DNA from: Catellatospora sp. KI3
GTDB lineage: Bacteria > Actinomycetota > Actinomycetes > Mycobacteriales > Micromonosporaceae
Length of the DNA: 64,000 bases
Direction of reading: 5' to 3'
Assembly: GCF_029948125.1 (NCBI RefSeq)
Contig: NZ_JASAMB010000016.1
Location: forward strand, 124,001-188,000
Both the position numbers and the translations under genes were made by a program. Below the pieces are notes generated by a model, which was not told the origin of the DNA, made no database searches, and saw nothing but the letters and a program-made list of their open reading frames with translations. Each line of letters opens with the position of its first letter. The stretch's first letter is position 1. Of this stretch, positions 42,201 through 49,806 are shown piece by piece.

Positions 42201-42274
42201 AGGCGGTCAGGACGTTCCGCGCCTTCGCCGCGCGCGAGTCCGAGGAGCTCACCGGTGGTGTGAAAACGTACTGA
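39266..42274 (+). CDS. AfsR-type regulator (SARP, BTAD, NB-ARC, TPR)
   Basis: A 1002-residue global-type regulator. The SARP winged helix covers about 1-95 (VEYRLLGPVEVV, LLAALLLEHGRVVPLTRLIDILWPG in part) and the BTAD about 95-245 (ADLVLGRHGQVVAELAALVARHP). The NB-ARC ATPase begins near residue 270, with Walker A at about 296-303 (GRGGSGKS) and LLVVLDDAADEQQVRPLLPG. The last 350 residues are TPR repeats. AfsR proteins integrate kinase or ligand signals and activate secondary-metabolism genes. The start is GTG 39266 with a GGGGGACAAGG ribosome region. The next gene downstream (NlpC/P60) has its own leader and may be a target. Confidence 0.93.
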   Translation: MEYRLLGPVEVVAGAAQVPLGGLKPQTLLAALLLEHGRVVPLTRLIDILWPGDPPETAKAAIHTYVKSLRQALARHGADGVIVTRAPGYLVELAPDSLDLHVFEQLLAGAHRAEAAEEVSRLLTAALALWRGPALAGLGDSLLSGEAERLEQLRLGATERRVAADLVLGRHGQVVAELAALVARHPANERLRGQYMTALYGAGRQSDALAAFEEGRAALSEELGVDPGPELTSLHRAILRGDPALMPPAAPDRPQRTAPAQLPVAPADFTGRADQTDALIAALTPAPGAAVHVIAGRGGSGKSALAVHVAHQVKASFPDGQLYAELRGMGDAPAEPGEVLGRMLKALGVEFTAMPAAAAERAELYRSLLAGRRLLVVLDDAADEQQVRPLLPGDPGCAVLVTGRNRLGGLSGARRIDLDVLGPQDALDLLGRIVGADRAAAEPAAAQAIVELCGHLPLAICIAGARLATRQRWPLRLLADRLADEQRRLDELTIADLQVRAGFELSYRGLDEPARRALRRLGYLGVPEFSSWIPAWLTDTAETAAEDVVEQLVDAHLVDFSHVDGLGRLRYRLHELVRLYARERAEAEESAGSLSAAVSRVLSGWLTLADQVTADAPADAIGWARPVIEARPMDAGLLAQVRSAPHTWFDLEHAALVVGLERAAVLGLHDLVCLFASARLGPSFLGVNRFEARERINQAALAAAVSAGDRRGEAIMLAELGHLRYLQDRFPESRQHFTEALAAFREHGDGRGMAVALIGLGAGCREAGRLVEALHFLDQGGDRVRELGDDIALGYLHRLAGSVRLELGDYEQVRTDLKESLAAYQRAGSQRGEGLTLRTLSMYHRAVGEYEEAVETAMRAQEIFTELGDALMEAYAVRSLAKARLRRGESAGVLAQLEHVLTVCHAMGDRLGHAVTMRTVGELHLAEGRLDEAYALLDAALRQCEQMDVPLWQARTERDLALLHEARGESEAAAALRAKAVRTFRAFAARESEELTGGVKTY

Positions 42275-42323
42275 AACGGTGCCCCAGCTCGTTTTCAGAG
42301 CGATTTCAACGACGGGTTCGAAT

Positions 42324-42360
42324 CTTTCATCGCAAGGGAGAAAGCCTCCCGCGATGAAAG
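42324..42360 (+). promoter_or_regulatory. 5'-leader hairpin touching the ribosome site of the NlpC/P60 gene
   Basis: CTTTCATCGC (42324-42333) pairs perfectly with GCGATGAAAG (42351-42360), and inner GGGAG/CTCCC (42336-42340, 42346-42350) extends the stem. Its right arm runs into the ribosome site AAAGGAAG before the ATG at 42370. It could control translation or stabilise the message. It does not show the conserved core of the c-di-AMP riboswitch that often precedes such hydrolase genes. Confidence 0.5.
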
Positions 42361-42369
42361 GAAGACGTC

Positions 42370-43641
42370 ATGAAACTGAACCGACTGGTCTCCGGGGCGC
42401 TCGCGGTCGCGCTGGCGGCGGGTGTGGGCGTGGCGATGGCCGTGGCCGGTTCGGCCGCGGCGCCCGAGGCGGCGCACGCCGCCTCCACCCTGGGCAGTCC
42501 CATCACCCGATCGGAGGTGATCAGCCGAGCCGCCTACTGGAAGAGCACCAACCCGGTCACCTACAACACCAACGCGACCGACAAGTGGGACAGCGGCTAC
42601 ACCAGACAGTACCGGCGGGACTGCTCCGGACTGATCGACATGGCCTGGCACCTCAACTCGGACCCGAACTCGGTGGCGCTGGGCAGCTCCACCTACTCGG
42701 CCCCGATCGCCAAGACGAAGCTGAAGCCCGGTGACATCCTCACCTGGGGCGGCTCGGGGGCCAGCGGGCACGTGGTCCTGTTCGCCAAGTGGGCGCCGGT
42801 CTACCCGAACTTCGAGTACTACTCCTTCGGCAGCGACGACATCAAGTACCGCTCGGCGAGCCTGACCTCGGGCACCATCGACAGCCACACGGCGGTCGAC
42901 TACAGCGCCTACCGGTACAAGAACATCATCGACGACCTGGGCGGCGCCGAACTCGGCGTGCTGGACTTCCTGATGTCGGACAGCCGGACCTCGAATGTCG
43001 CGACCCGGTCGACGATCGCCTACGGCAACAGCCCGATGATCGCCATCTCCGGTGACTGGGACGGCGACGGCACCGACACCCCCAGCGCGTACGACCCGCG
43101 CAGCGGCACCTTCCTGCTCAGCAACACCCCGCAGACAGGCGCCGCGCAGTACCAGTTCGTCTACGGCGACGCCTGGGCCGTGCCGCTGGTCGGCGACTGG
43201 GACGGCGACGGCAAGGACAACGTCGGCGTCCGGATGGGCTTCAACTCCTACCTGCGCACCAGCCCCGTGACCAGCGCGACCGAGACCACCTCGGTGGTGG
43301 CGTTCGGCAACGCCAACGACACGCCGGTCGTCGGCGACTTCGACGGCAACGGCCGGGACGAGGTCGGCGTCTACCGCCCCGCGAACTTCACGTTCTACCT
43401 GCCCAACGCGACGCTGGCCTACGGCGACCCGTACGCCACGCCGGTGGTCGGCGACTGGGACGGCGACGGCAAGGACAACATCGGGGTGCGGATGGGCAAC
43501 GTCTTCTACTTCCGTACCGGTGCCGTGACCAGCGCGACCGAGGCCACCGAGTCGGTCGCCTACGGCAACGGCGGGTCGGAGATGCCGCTGATCGGCGACT
43601 GGGACGGCAACGGCAAGGACAGCCAGGCCGTCGTCGGCTGA
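42370..43641 (+). CDS. Secreted NlpC/P60-like protein with FG-GAP/VCBS-type repeats
   Basis: A 423-residue exported protein with a signal peptide (about 1-40, cleavage near AHAAS). Residues 45-190 form a compact NlpC/P60-like domain: the Cys in YRRDCSGLIDMAWHL and the His in GASGHVVLFAKW are placed as in cell-wall peptidases. The rest is a run of about four repeats of roughly 50 residues, each with a calcium-loop-like DWDGDGxDxxGVR motif, as in FG-GAP or integrin-like propellers. The first part may cut peptidoglycan or another amide, and the repeats may bind surface or polysaccharide ligands. The combination is uncommon. It follows the AfsR-type gene by 95 bases. Confidence 0.85.
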   Translation: MKLNRLVSGALAVALAAGVGVAMAVAGSAAAPEAAHAASTLGSPITRSEVISRAAYWKSTNPVTYNTNATDKWDSGYTRQYRRDCSGLIDMAWHLNSDPNSVALGSSTYSAPIAKTKLKPGDILTWGGSGASGHVVLFAKWAPVYPNFEYYSFGSDDIKYRSASLTSGTIDSHTAVDYSAYRYKNIIDDLGGAELGVLDFLMSDSRTSNVATRSTIAYGNSPMIAISGDWDGDGTDTPSAYDPRSGTFLLSNTPQTGAAQYQFVYGDAWAVPLVGDWDGDGKDNVGVRMGFNSYLRTSPVTSATETTSVVAFGNANDTPVVGDFDGNGRDEVGVYRPANFTFYLPNATLAYGDPYATPVVGDWDGDGKDNIGVRMGNVFYFRTGAVTSATEATESVAYGNGGSEMPLIGDWDGNGKDSQAVVG

Positions 43642-43686
43642 CGGCCGCAGGGACCTCCGGGAACTGGCCCGGGGACGAGAAGCGCA

Positions 43687-43736
43687 GAACCGCCGTGGTG
43701 CCGGTGACGACCTCGTCACCGGCACTGCGGTGGTTC
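43687..43736 (+). terminator. Long hairpin after the NlpC/P60 gene
   Basis: A stem of 24 positions (43687-43710 with 43713-43736) with three non-Watson-Crick positions and a very short loop lies 45 bases after the stop. It probably ends transcription before the VanX-like gene. Confidence 0.7.
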
Positions 43737-43766
43737 CGGGAAAGGAAGGGGTCGTATGGAGGGAAA

Positions 43767-44207
43767 ATGACGCCGCCCGAGGAGCCGGCCGCCGTCGAGG
43801 TGCACGAGTGCGGCGAGCCCCTCGTCGATCTGCGCGGCATCAGCGCGCTGCTGGTGGCCCCGACGGCGGCCGCGACGCTGGTCCGGGTCGGGGTGGCCGA
43901 CCGGCTGGTCACCGCCCAGACGCTGCTGCCGATCGGGGTGCGGCTGCTGGTGGTGTCCGGAGGCTGCCCGAGCGGGTGGCATGCCACCGGCGCCGCCGCC
44001 GATCTGCGGATCTGCACCGTGGACGGCGGCGACGTCGCGGCCGAGGCCGGGGGCGCTGACCCGCTAGGCGCCGCACTCGCGGCAGCGGGCCTGGTCAACG
44101 ACCCGCAACGGCCGTGGCACTGGTCCTACGGGGACCGGGCCTGGGCGCGCCACCGGGGCATCCGCCAGGCCCGGTACGGGCCGATCGCCGCGCTCGGCAT
44201 CCGGTAG
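43767..44207 (+). CDS. VanX-like (M15) protein, probably without a catalytic Glu
   Basis: A 146-residue protein resembling the core of D-Ala-D-Ala dipeptidases. The zinc motif HxxxxxxD is present in SGWHATGAAADLRI, and a second ligand His lies in RPWHWSYGDRAWA. In VanX enzymes this last motif is ExWH with Glu as catalytic base; here the position three before His is Arg. The upstream GYRP motif is also replaced (VVSGGCPSG). It is shorter than VanX (about 200 residues) and lacks a signal peptide. It may be a degenerate or repurposed relative, such as a binding protein. ATG 43767 has a GGAGGG ribosome site. Confidence 0.6.
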   Translation: MTPPEEPAAVEVHECGEPLVDLRGISALLVAPTAAATLVRVGVADRLVTAQTLLPIGVRLLVVSGGCPSGWHATGAAADLRICTVDGGDVAAEAGGADPLGAALAAAGLVNDPQRPWHWSYGDRAWARHRGIRQARYGPIAALGIR

Positions 44208-44263
44208 GGCGAAAGAAGGTCGGCGAGGGCGTCCTCCCTCGCCGACCCGCACCACCCGGCGGC

Positions 44264-45082
44264 CTACCCGGAACCCGGTGCTGAGGGCTGGTCCCCGTCG
44301 GCAAGGCGCCGGGTGAGCGCCCTCAACTCCCTCACCTCCGCCCGCAGGAGGCTGAGCTCGTTGAGCACCGAATCGTTCGACGCCGTCGGCTCCGCTGCCG
44401 CCTGCTCGGGCTCGAGGCCGAAGAAGCTGGCCAGCGAACCGGCGAGCAGGCCGAGCAGGGCGACGCCCATGAACATGATGGCCGCCCCGTCGAACCGTCC
44501 GGCGGTGGTGATGGGCACGATGTCGCCGTAGCCGACCGTGGTCAGGGTGACGGTCGCCCACCACAGCGAGTCGCCGAAGGTGGCGAACTCCGGATTCGTC
44601 GGGTGCTCGGCGTAGTAGGCCATGGCCGCGCCCACGAACAGCACCGCCGCCGCGATGATCGCGACCCGGCCGAGCCGGGCGAACAGCCGCCGGACGCCCT
44701 TGGTGGCGATGATGAGCCGACCGAGCCTGGCCAGCCGCAGCACCACCACGAAGCCCGCGGCCGGCGCCCCGGCGAGCAGGAACCACGGTGCGGTGAGGAC
44801 CACGATCGCGAGGTCGAACCGGCCCAGGTGGGTGCCGAGGTAGTTGACCATCAGCCGCTGGTGGACGAGGAAGTCGGCGAGGAACACCAGCCACGAGCCG
44901 ACGCCGACGGCCACCGCGACCCAGTTCCCCTGCTCGGGCACGATGATCAGGGGCAGTACGGCAGACAGGATGATCGGCACCCGGGCGCGCCGGTCGTACT
45001 TCTCCAGCGCCGCCGCGGCCGCCGCGTCCCGCGGCTGCCCCCGTCGCGGCGGGGTGCGGTCAGTCCCTTCTGTCGCCTTCAC
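44264..45082 (-). CDS. Voltage-gated-type potassium channel
   Basis: A 272-residue channel subunit with six predicted membrane segments. The selectivity filter TVGYGD is perfect (TLTTVGYGDIVP), preceded by the pore helix GDSLWWAT. The fourth segment carries spaced arginines (VLRLARLGRLIIATKGVRRLFARLGR), as in voltage sensors. A C-terminal helical tail (LLRAEVRELRALTRRLAD) probably forms a tetramerising coiled coil. The start is taken as GTG 45082 without a ribosome site. It diverges from the GH12 gene. Confidence 0.92.
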   Translation of the reverse strand: MKATEGTDRTPPRRGQPRDAAAAAALEKYDRRARVPIILSAVLPLIIVPEQGNWVAVAVGVGSWLVFLADFLVHQRLMVNYLGTHLGRFDLAIVVLTAPWFLLAGAPAAGFVVVLRLARLGRLIIATKGVRRLFARLGRVAIIAAAVLFVGAAMAYYAEHPTNPEFATFGDSLWWATVTLTTVGYGDIVPITTAGRFDGAAIMFMGVALLGLLAGSLASFFGLEPEQAAAEPTASNDSVLNELSLLRAEVRELRALTRRLADGDQPSAPGSG

Positions 45083-45236
45083 GCTGCAGATACTGCCCGG
45101 TGCGGGCTGCGGACGCCGGGAACCGACGTCTCCGCTGCCGCGTGTTGCCGGTGCCGGGACCCGGGCGGTGCGGCCGGGCGGACAGTTTCGAAACTGATTG
45201 ATGTATGTCGACGTGTGCGTACGCTCCTGGAAGAAG

Positions 45237-45260
45237 TCTCGTGGGAGCCCTCCCACGAGA
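45237..45260. promoter_or_regulatory. CebR-like operator upstream of the GH12 gene
   Basis: The core TGGGAG-CC-CTCCCA (45242-45255) differs from the CebR consensus TGGGAGCGCTCCCA only at one central base, and the palindrome extends to 11-base perfect arms (45237-45247 and 45250-45260). CebR is the cellobiose-responsive LacI-type repressor of cellulase genes. Its place, 48 bases before the GH12 start, fits that role. Confidence 0.7.
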
Positions 45261-45307
45261 GTCCGCCGTGCCCGCGGCGATTCCGTCCGCTCTGAGGGAG
45301 TACCACC

Positions 45308-46498
45308 ATGAAACGGCGACTCCGCCCACTCGCCCTGGCCGTCGCACTCGGCACCGCCGTGGCGGCCAGTGTGCTGACCGTGGCCGCCACTCCGGCCGCC
45401 GCCGCCCCGATCATCTGCGACCAGTACGGCACCGCGCCGGTCCAGGGCGGCAAGTACATCGTGCAGAACAACCGCTGGGGCGCGAGCACCACCCAGTGCA
45501 TCGACGTCTCCAACGCCGGGTTCACCGTGACCCAGGCCGACCACAACAACGCGACCAACGGCCCGCCCGCGTCGTACCCGTCGATCTACGCCGGCTGCCA
45601 CTACGGCGCCTGCACCGCCGGCAGCGGCCTGCCCGCCCGGGTCAGCTCGCTGAACAACCCCCGCGCGACCTTCAACATCTCCACGCCGAACTCCGGTGAG
45701 TGGGACACCGCGTTCGACATCTGGTTCGACGCCAACCCGAACCCGCCGGGGCAGAACTACGGCGCCGAGGTGATGATCTGGACGAACCACCGCGGTCGTC
45801 CGCAGCCGATCGGCAGCCGGATCGCCACCGTGAACCTCGAGGGCGGCACCTGGGACGTCTGGTTCGGCAACATCGGCTGGAACGTCATCTCCTACGTCCG
45901 TACCGTGCCGAACAACTCGTTCCCGAACTTCAGCCTCAAGGCGTTCATCGACGACTCGGTGTCGCGCGGCAAGATCAGCACGGCCTGGTACATGACCAGC
46001 GTCCAGGCGGGCTTCGAGCCGTGGATCGGTGGCGCGGGCCTGGCCGTGAACCTGTTCGACTTCAACGTCAACGGCAACGCGGCAGGCGGCGGCGGCACCG
46101 GCGGCACCTCCGTCATCCGGGGCGTGGCGTCCAACCGCTGCGTCGACGTGGACGCCTGGGGCAAGAATGACGGCAACGTCGTGCACCTGTGGGACTGCTT
46201 CCCGAACAACGCGAACCAGCAGTGGCGCCGGGTCGGCAACACCTTCGTCAGCGTCGACTCCGGCAAGTGCCTGGACGTCTCGGGCGGCCGCACCGCCAAC
46301 GGCAGCGTGGTGCAGCTGTGGACCTGCCTGAACAACGGCGCCCAGCAGTGGGTCGTCAACAGCAACGGGTCGATCGTCAACCCCAACTCGGGCAAGTGCC
46401 TGGACGCCGTCGAGTTCGGCACCGGCAACGGCACCCGCCTGCAGATCTGGGACTGCGGCAACCCGCTGGGCGGCAACCAGCAGTGGCGCCTGGGCTGA
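45308..46498 (+). CDS. Secreted endo-beta-1,4-glucanase (GH12) with CBM13
   Basis: A 396-residue secreted cellulase-type enzyme. Residues 1-33 are the signal peptide (ATPAAAAP). The GH12 jelly roll covers about 34-255, with the nucleophile Glu in YGAEVMIWTNHRG and the acid/base Glu in SVQAGFEPW. A short Gly/Thr linker (GGGGTGG) leads to a ricin-type CBM13 (about 270-396) with three QxW-type repeats (QQWRR, QQWVV, QQWRL). It cuts beta-1,4-glucan and possibly xyloglucan. A CebR-like operator lies just upstream, so cello-oligosaccharide induction is likely. The CBM13 is very similar to that of the next gene, suggesting module shuffling. Confidence 0.93.
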   Translation: MKRRLRPLALAVALGTAVAASVLTVAATPAAAAPIICDQYGTAPVQGGKYIVQNNRWGASTTQCIDVSNAGFTVTQADHNNATNGPPASYPSIYAGCHYGACTAGSGLPARVSSLNNPRATFNISTPNSGEWDTAFDIWFDANPNPPGQNYGAEVMIWTNHRGRPQPIGSRIATVNLEGGTWDVWFGNIGWNVISYVRTVPNNSFPNFSLKAFIDDSVSRGKISTAWYMTSVQAGFEPWIGGAGLAVNLFDFNVNGNAAGGGGTGGTSVIRGVASNRCVDVDAWGKNDGNVVHLWDCFPNNANQQWRRVGNTFVSVDSGKCLDVSGGRTANGSVVQLWTCLNNGAQQWVVNSNGSIVNPNSGKCLDAVEFGTGNGTRLQIWDCGNPLGGNQQWRLG

Positions 46499-46518
46499 TC
46501 CCGCCCGTCGTCTGAGCA

Positions 46519-46549
46519 GCAGCCCTCCCGCCGCCGACGGGAGGGCTGC
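46519..46549 (+). terminator. Hairpin terminator after the GH12 gene
   Basis: A perfect 12-bp stem (46519-46530 with 46538-46549) and a seven-base loop lie 20 bases after the GH12 stop. Confidence 0.8.
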
Positions 46550-46781
46550 CCGCCGTCGGGCTGCCCGGAGTGACCGGGGACCGCGATCTTGGGGCGCTCA
46601 CCTGAACCTGATCGCTGTCCACGGTCAGGAAGTCGCCTGCAACCGGCTGTTTTGGCCGCTGGCGGCGATCAAACACCACCCAGGGCGTCGCCGCGCCGTC
46701 GATGTATCGAAAAGCGGCGGTGTTTCGCGGCATCGTTCGTAGCCTGGCGGAATCCGTCCCCCTTTCGCCCGGAAGGTTCCC

Positions 46782-48398
46782 GTGAGACGTCTCGCGATCC
46801 ACCTCACCAGCGTCCTGCTGGTCGCGGCCGCCCTGGCCGCCGTCGGCCCGGCCGCCTCGGCCAGTGCCTCGACCTTCGCCCCCGCCAACGGGCGGCTGCT
46901 GTTCATCGGCCAGTCCACCCAGGCCGCCTACAACGACTACACCAGCTTCGCCGCCCCGCCCGCGGGCGGCTCGGTCTACTACGAGGTCAAGTCCGGCACC
47001 TGGGTCAACAACGGCCACCGCGACTACGCCACCGCCCTGGCCCAGCAGGGCAGGATGGTGCAGGTCGGGGTGAGCTGGAAGGACAACCCGCCCGGTTTCA
47101 CCGGCGGCGACGAGAACGCCAAGGCGGCCCGCTCCCGCGCGGTCACCCAGGAGCTGGCCAACGGCCAGTGGGCGTCCCAGTTCACCAATCTGATCAACTT
47201 CATGAACGCGTACCCGCAGGCGAAGTTCTTCCTGCGCCTGGACTACGAGGTGTCCAGCTTCTACCACTGCACCGACGCCACCTGCTCCTCGTACAAGAAC
47301 GCCTTCGCGCGGCTGCGCAGCCTGATCAACGGGGCGAAGGCGAACGACAACGTGACCTACGTCTTCCACCCGGTACGCGGCGAGTACGAGAAGCTGTACC
47401 CCGGTGACTCCGTCGTCGACTGGATCGGCGTCTCGGTGTTCGCGCACGAGCTGTGCCTGCCGATCTACGACAACGGCTACCTGTACAACGGCACCCCGCC
47501 GCAGAACTACGACACCGGTGCCCTGCAGTGCCGCAACGCGTACATCGGCAAGGACGCCAACGGCAACGACGCGGCGGTCTGGCGCAACTGGGACTACGAC
47601 GGCAACGTGCTCAAGATGATGAAGTTCGCCAAGGACCACGGCAAGCCGATGATCGTGTCGGAGTCCGGGATGATGAACTTCACCGACGACGGCGGCAACA
47701 CCTCCGGGCTGGAGGCGGCCCGGGGCGACACCTGGGTGCGCCGCCTGTTCGGCCTGATGAACTACAGCGGCCCGATCCCGAACCTGTCCGGCTCGTACGA
47801 CCTCAGCGGCGTCATCAAGGCGGCCGTCTACATCAACCTGGACTTCCGCTACGGCTGGGACGGCATCGACGACGGCAGCTTCGACTTCCCGGTCAACTCG
47901 ACCTGGTTCGTCGACGGCAAGCTGTCGCACTACTCGGGTGCGCGGACGTCGTTCTGCCAGGGCCTGGTCGACCGCGGCTTCACCACGACCTGCGCTGGCG
48001 GCGGTGCCCAGGTGCGCACGTTCGTCAACGTCGGCTCGAACCGCTGCCTCGACGTCTCCGGCGGCCGCACCGCCGACGGCACCAAGGTGCAGCTGTGGGA
48101 CTGCCTGAACAACACCGCGCAGCAGTGGCGGGTGGAGTCGAACGGCTCGCTGGTCAACACGAACTCCAACAAGTGCCTGGACGTCGCGGGCGGCTCGACC
48201 GCCAACGGCGCGATCGTGCAGCTGTGGACGTGCCTGGGCAACGGCGCGCAGAAGTGGACGGTCAACGCCAACGGCAACATCGTGAACCCGGCGTCGGGCA
48301 AGTGCCTGGACGCCGACGGCTGGGGCACCGCCAACGGCACCCAGATGATCCTCTGGACCTGCGGCAGCCCGGTCCAGTCCAACCAGAACTGGCGCTGA
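46782..48398 (+). CDS. Secreted glycoside hydrolase, GH26-like, with CBM13
   Basis: A 538-residue secreted enzyme with a signal peptide at about 1-30. The catalytic part (about 35-400) looks like a clan-A TIM barrel. A probable acid/base Glu lies in FLRLDYEVSSFYH and a probable nucleophile Glu in PMIVSESGMMNF; RMVQVGVSWKDNP and VFHPVRGEYEKLYPG are further family-like blocks. This resembles GH26 (mannanase and related enzymes), but the match is by eye only. The last 130 residues are a ricin-type CBM13 with QxW repeats (QQWRV, QKWTV, QNWR). GTG 46782 follows a GGAAGG ribosome site. Confidence 0.75.
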   Translation: MRRLAIHLTSVLLVAAALAAVGPAASASASTFAPANGRLLFIGQSTQAAYNDYTSFAAPPAGGSVYYEVKSGTWVNNGHRDYATALAQQGRMVQVGVSWKDNPPGFTGGDENAKAARSRAVTQELANGQWASQFTNLINFMNAYPQAKFFLRLDYEVSSFYHCTDATCSSYKNAFARLRSLINGAKANDNVTYVFHPVRGEYEKLYPGDSVVDWIGVSVFAHELCLPIYDNGYLYNGTPPQNYDTGALQCRNAYIGKDANGNDAAVWRNWDYDGNVLKMMKFAKDHGKPMIVSESGMMNFTDDGGNTSGLEAARGDTWVRRLFGLMNYSGPIPNLSGSYDLSGVIKAAVYINLDFRYGWDGIDDGSFDFPVNSTWFVDGKLSHYSGARTSFCQGLVDRGFTTTCAGGGAQVRTFVNVGSNRCLDVSGGRTADGTKVQLWDCLNNTAQQWRVESNGSLVNTNSNKCLDVAGGSTANGAIVQLWTCLGNGAQKWTVNANGNIVNPASGKCLDADGWGTANGTQMILWTCGSPVQSNQNWR

Positions 48399-48404
48399 TC
48401 CCGC

Positions 48405-48442
48405 GACCCGGCGCCGATCGACCTTCTGGCCGGCGCCGGGTC
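48405..48442. terminator. Hairpin terminator between convergent genes
   Basis: GACCCGGCGCCG (48405-48416) pairs with CGGCGCCGGGTC (48431-48442), giving a 12-bp stem between the convergent GH26-like and membrane-protein genes. Confidence 0.72.
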
Positions 48443-48459
48443 CCGGGCAATGGCGCCGC

Positions 48460-49806
48460 TCAGGCGGGCGGTGCCGCCTTCGACCTCACCGGCACCCGCC
48501 AGAACCCGAGGCGGATCCATCCCCACAGGAGCATGGCCAGTGCGGCGGCCCCGGCGAGGATCTCCCGCCACCACCAGGACCACCAGGCGGTGCTCAGCCC
48601 GAACGGCCACCCGTGCGCCTCGCCCGCCAGCGCGTCGGACGCCCAGACGAGGCAGGTGGCCGACAGGTCCGGATCAGCGGCCACCACCTGGCGCGGGCCG
48701 TCGGGCCGCAGCAGCGCGGTGGAGGCGGTTCCGCCGTCATCGCTGCGCAGCATGAGCGGCATGGCCGCGACCTCTCCCGCCCAGCTCGATCCGCACGGGA
48801 CCCACACGTCGTCGACCGTGGTCACGCCGAGCTCGGTGCCGTCGCGCAGCGAGAACCTGCGCACCTCGCCCCGGTCGCCGGTCAGGTAGCCCGTGAGCAG
48901 CAGCTGGTCACCCGTCGGCGAGGCCAGCCCGGACCACTGGTTGAGCCCGCCGCCTCCCGGCCAGGCGTCGCTGGGGCGCAGCGTCACGGTGGTGACCGGC
49001 GTGCCGGTCAGGTCGGTGGTCGTCGCGGTCACCTTGTACTCGGACCGGCCGTCCGCGCCCGAGACCTTGACCCACACCGGCCGGTCGGCGGCCGCCCAAC
49101 CGGCGGGGAAGCCCAGGTCACCGGGGACGCTGCGTACCGACCCGGTCAGGTCGACGATCAGTCCGGCCGGCGGCGTGCCGTCGGCGGTGCGCTCACCGCC
49201 GGAGAGCAGCAGGTGCGCTCCGTCTGGTGACCAGAATGTGGGGGTCTGGTCACCCACCCAGTACCGGGCGGGCAGGCCGATGGTGCCTCCGCTGATGGAG
49301 GGGATGCGCAGCTGCGTGCCCTCGACCAGGTCCCGCAGCACGTACGGGCCTTCCTGCGCGGCGAGGTAGCCCAGGCGGCGTCCGTCCGAGGACAGCGCCG
49401 GCCAGTCGCCGGTGCCGATGCCCTGGGGAAGCCGCCACTGGTTGCCGTGCTGGGACAGCGCGCGCCAGCCGAAGGTGTCGGGGCCGTTGATCTCCACGAG
49501 TCCGGCGAGCGGGCCCGGCCGGTCCGGCAGGTCGCTGAGCCACCACTGGTGCGTGATGCGCTGCGGATAGCCCGTGGCGCGGGCGTCGGTGCCGGCTGGT
49601 CCCAGCGTCTGCGGGATGACCGGCCAGGGCGCGATCAGGGCCAGCACGGCCGCGGCGGCCAGGGCCAGGCCGCCGGTGGCGGCCAGGCGGCGGGTGCGGC
49701 GGCGGCGTCCGGCCCGCCAGGCGGTACGGCCGAGGTCGTCGCCGACCACGTACGGGGCGACGTCGGCGCTCAGGTCGTCGAACGCGTCGCGCAGATCGCT
49801 GGTCAT
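48460..49806 (-). CDS. Membrane protein with propeller-like outer domain, partner of the sigma factor
   Basis: A 448-residue protein with a cytoplasmic N-terminus (about 1-40, arginine rich), a membrane segment (about 41-60), a large outer region with WD/TolB-like blades (ALSSDGRRLGYLA, TFWSPDGAHLLLSG, ASPTGDQLLLTGY) and a second membrane helix near the C-terminus (EILAGAAALAMLLWGWIRLG). Its start overlaps the sigma gene stop (ATGA), so the two are translationally coupled. In this SigE-type arrangement the second gene often encodes a membrane regulator of the sigma factor. No zinc anti-sigma (HxxxCxxC) motif is present, so anti-sigma function is only inferred. Confidence 0.78.
   Translation of the reverse strand: MTSDLRDAFDDLSADVAPYVVGDDLGRTAWRAGRRRRTRRLAATGGLALAAAAVLALIAPWPVIPQTLGPAGTDARATGYPQRITHQWWLSDLPDRPGPLAGLVEINGPDTFGWRALSQHGNQWRLPQGIGTGDWPALSSDGRRLGYLAAQEGPYVLRDLVEGTQLRIPSISGGTIGLPARYWVGDQTPTFWSPDGAHLLLSGGERTADGTPPAGLIVDLTGSVRSVPGDLGFPAGWAAADRPVWVKVSGADGRSEYKVTATTTDLTGTPVTTVTLRPSDAWPGGGGLNQWSGLASPTGDQLLLTGYLTGDRGEVRRFSLRDGTELGVTTVDDVWVPCGSSWAGEVAAMPLMLRSDDGGTASTALLRPDGPRQVVAADPDLSATCLVWASDALAGEAHGWPFGLSTAWWSWWWREILAGAAALAMLLWGWIRLGFWRVPVRSKAAPPA

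Noticed and set aside
42275-42369. c-di-AMP (ydaO-type) riboswitch before the NlpC/P60 gene
   Set aside because: The leader is under 100 bases and lacks the conserved riboswitch core; only a simple hairpin is visible.
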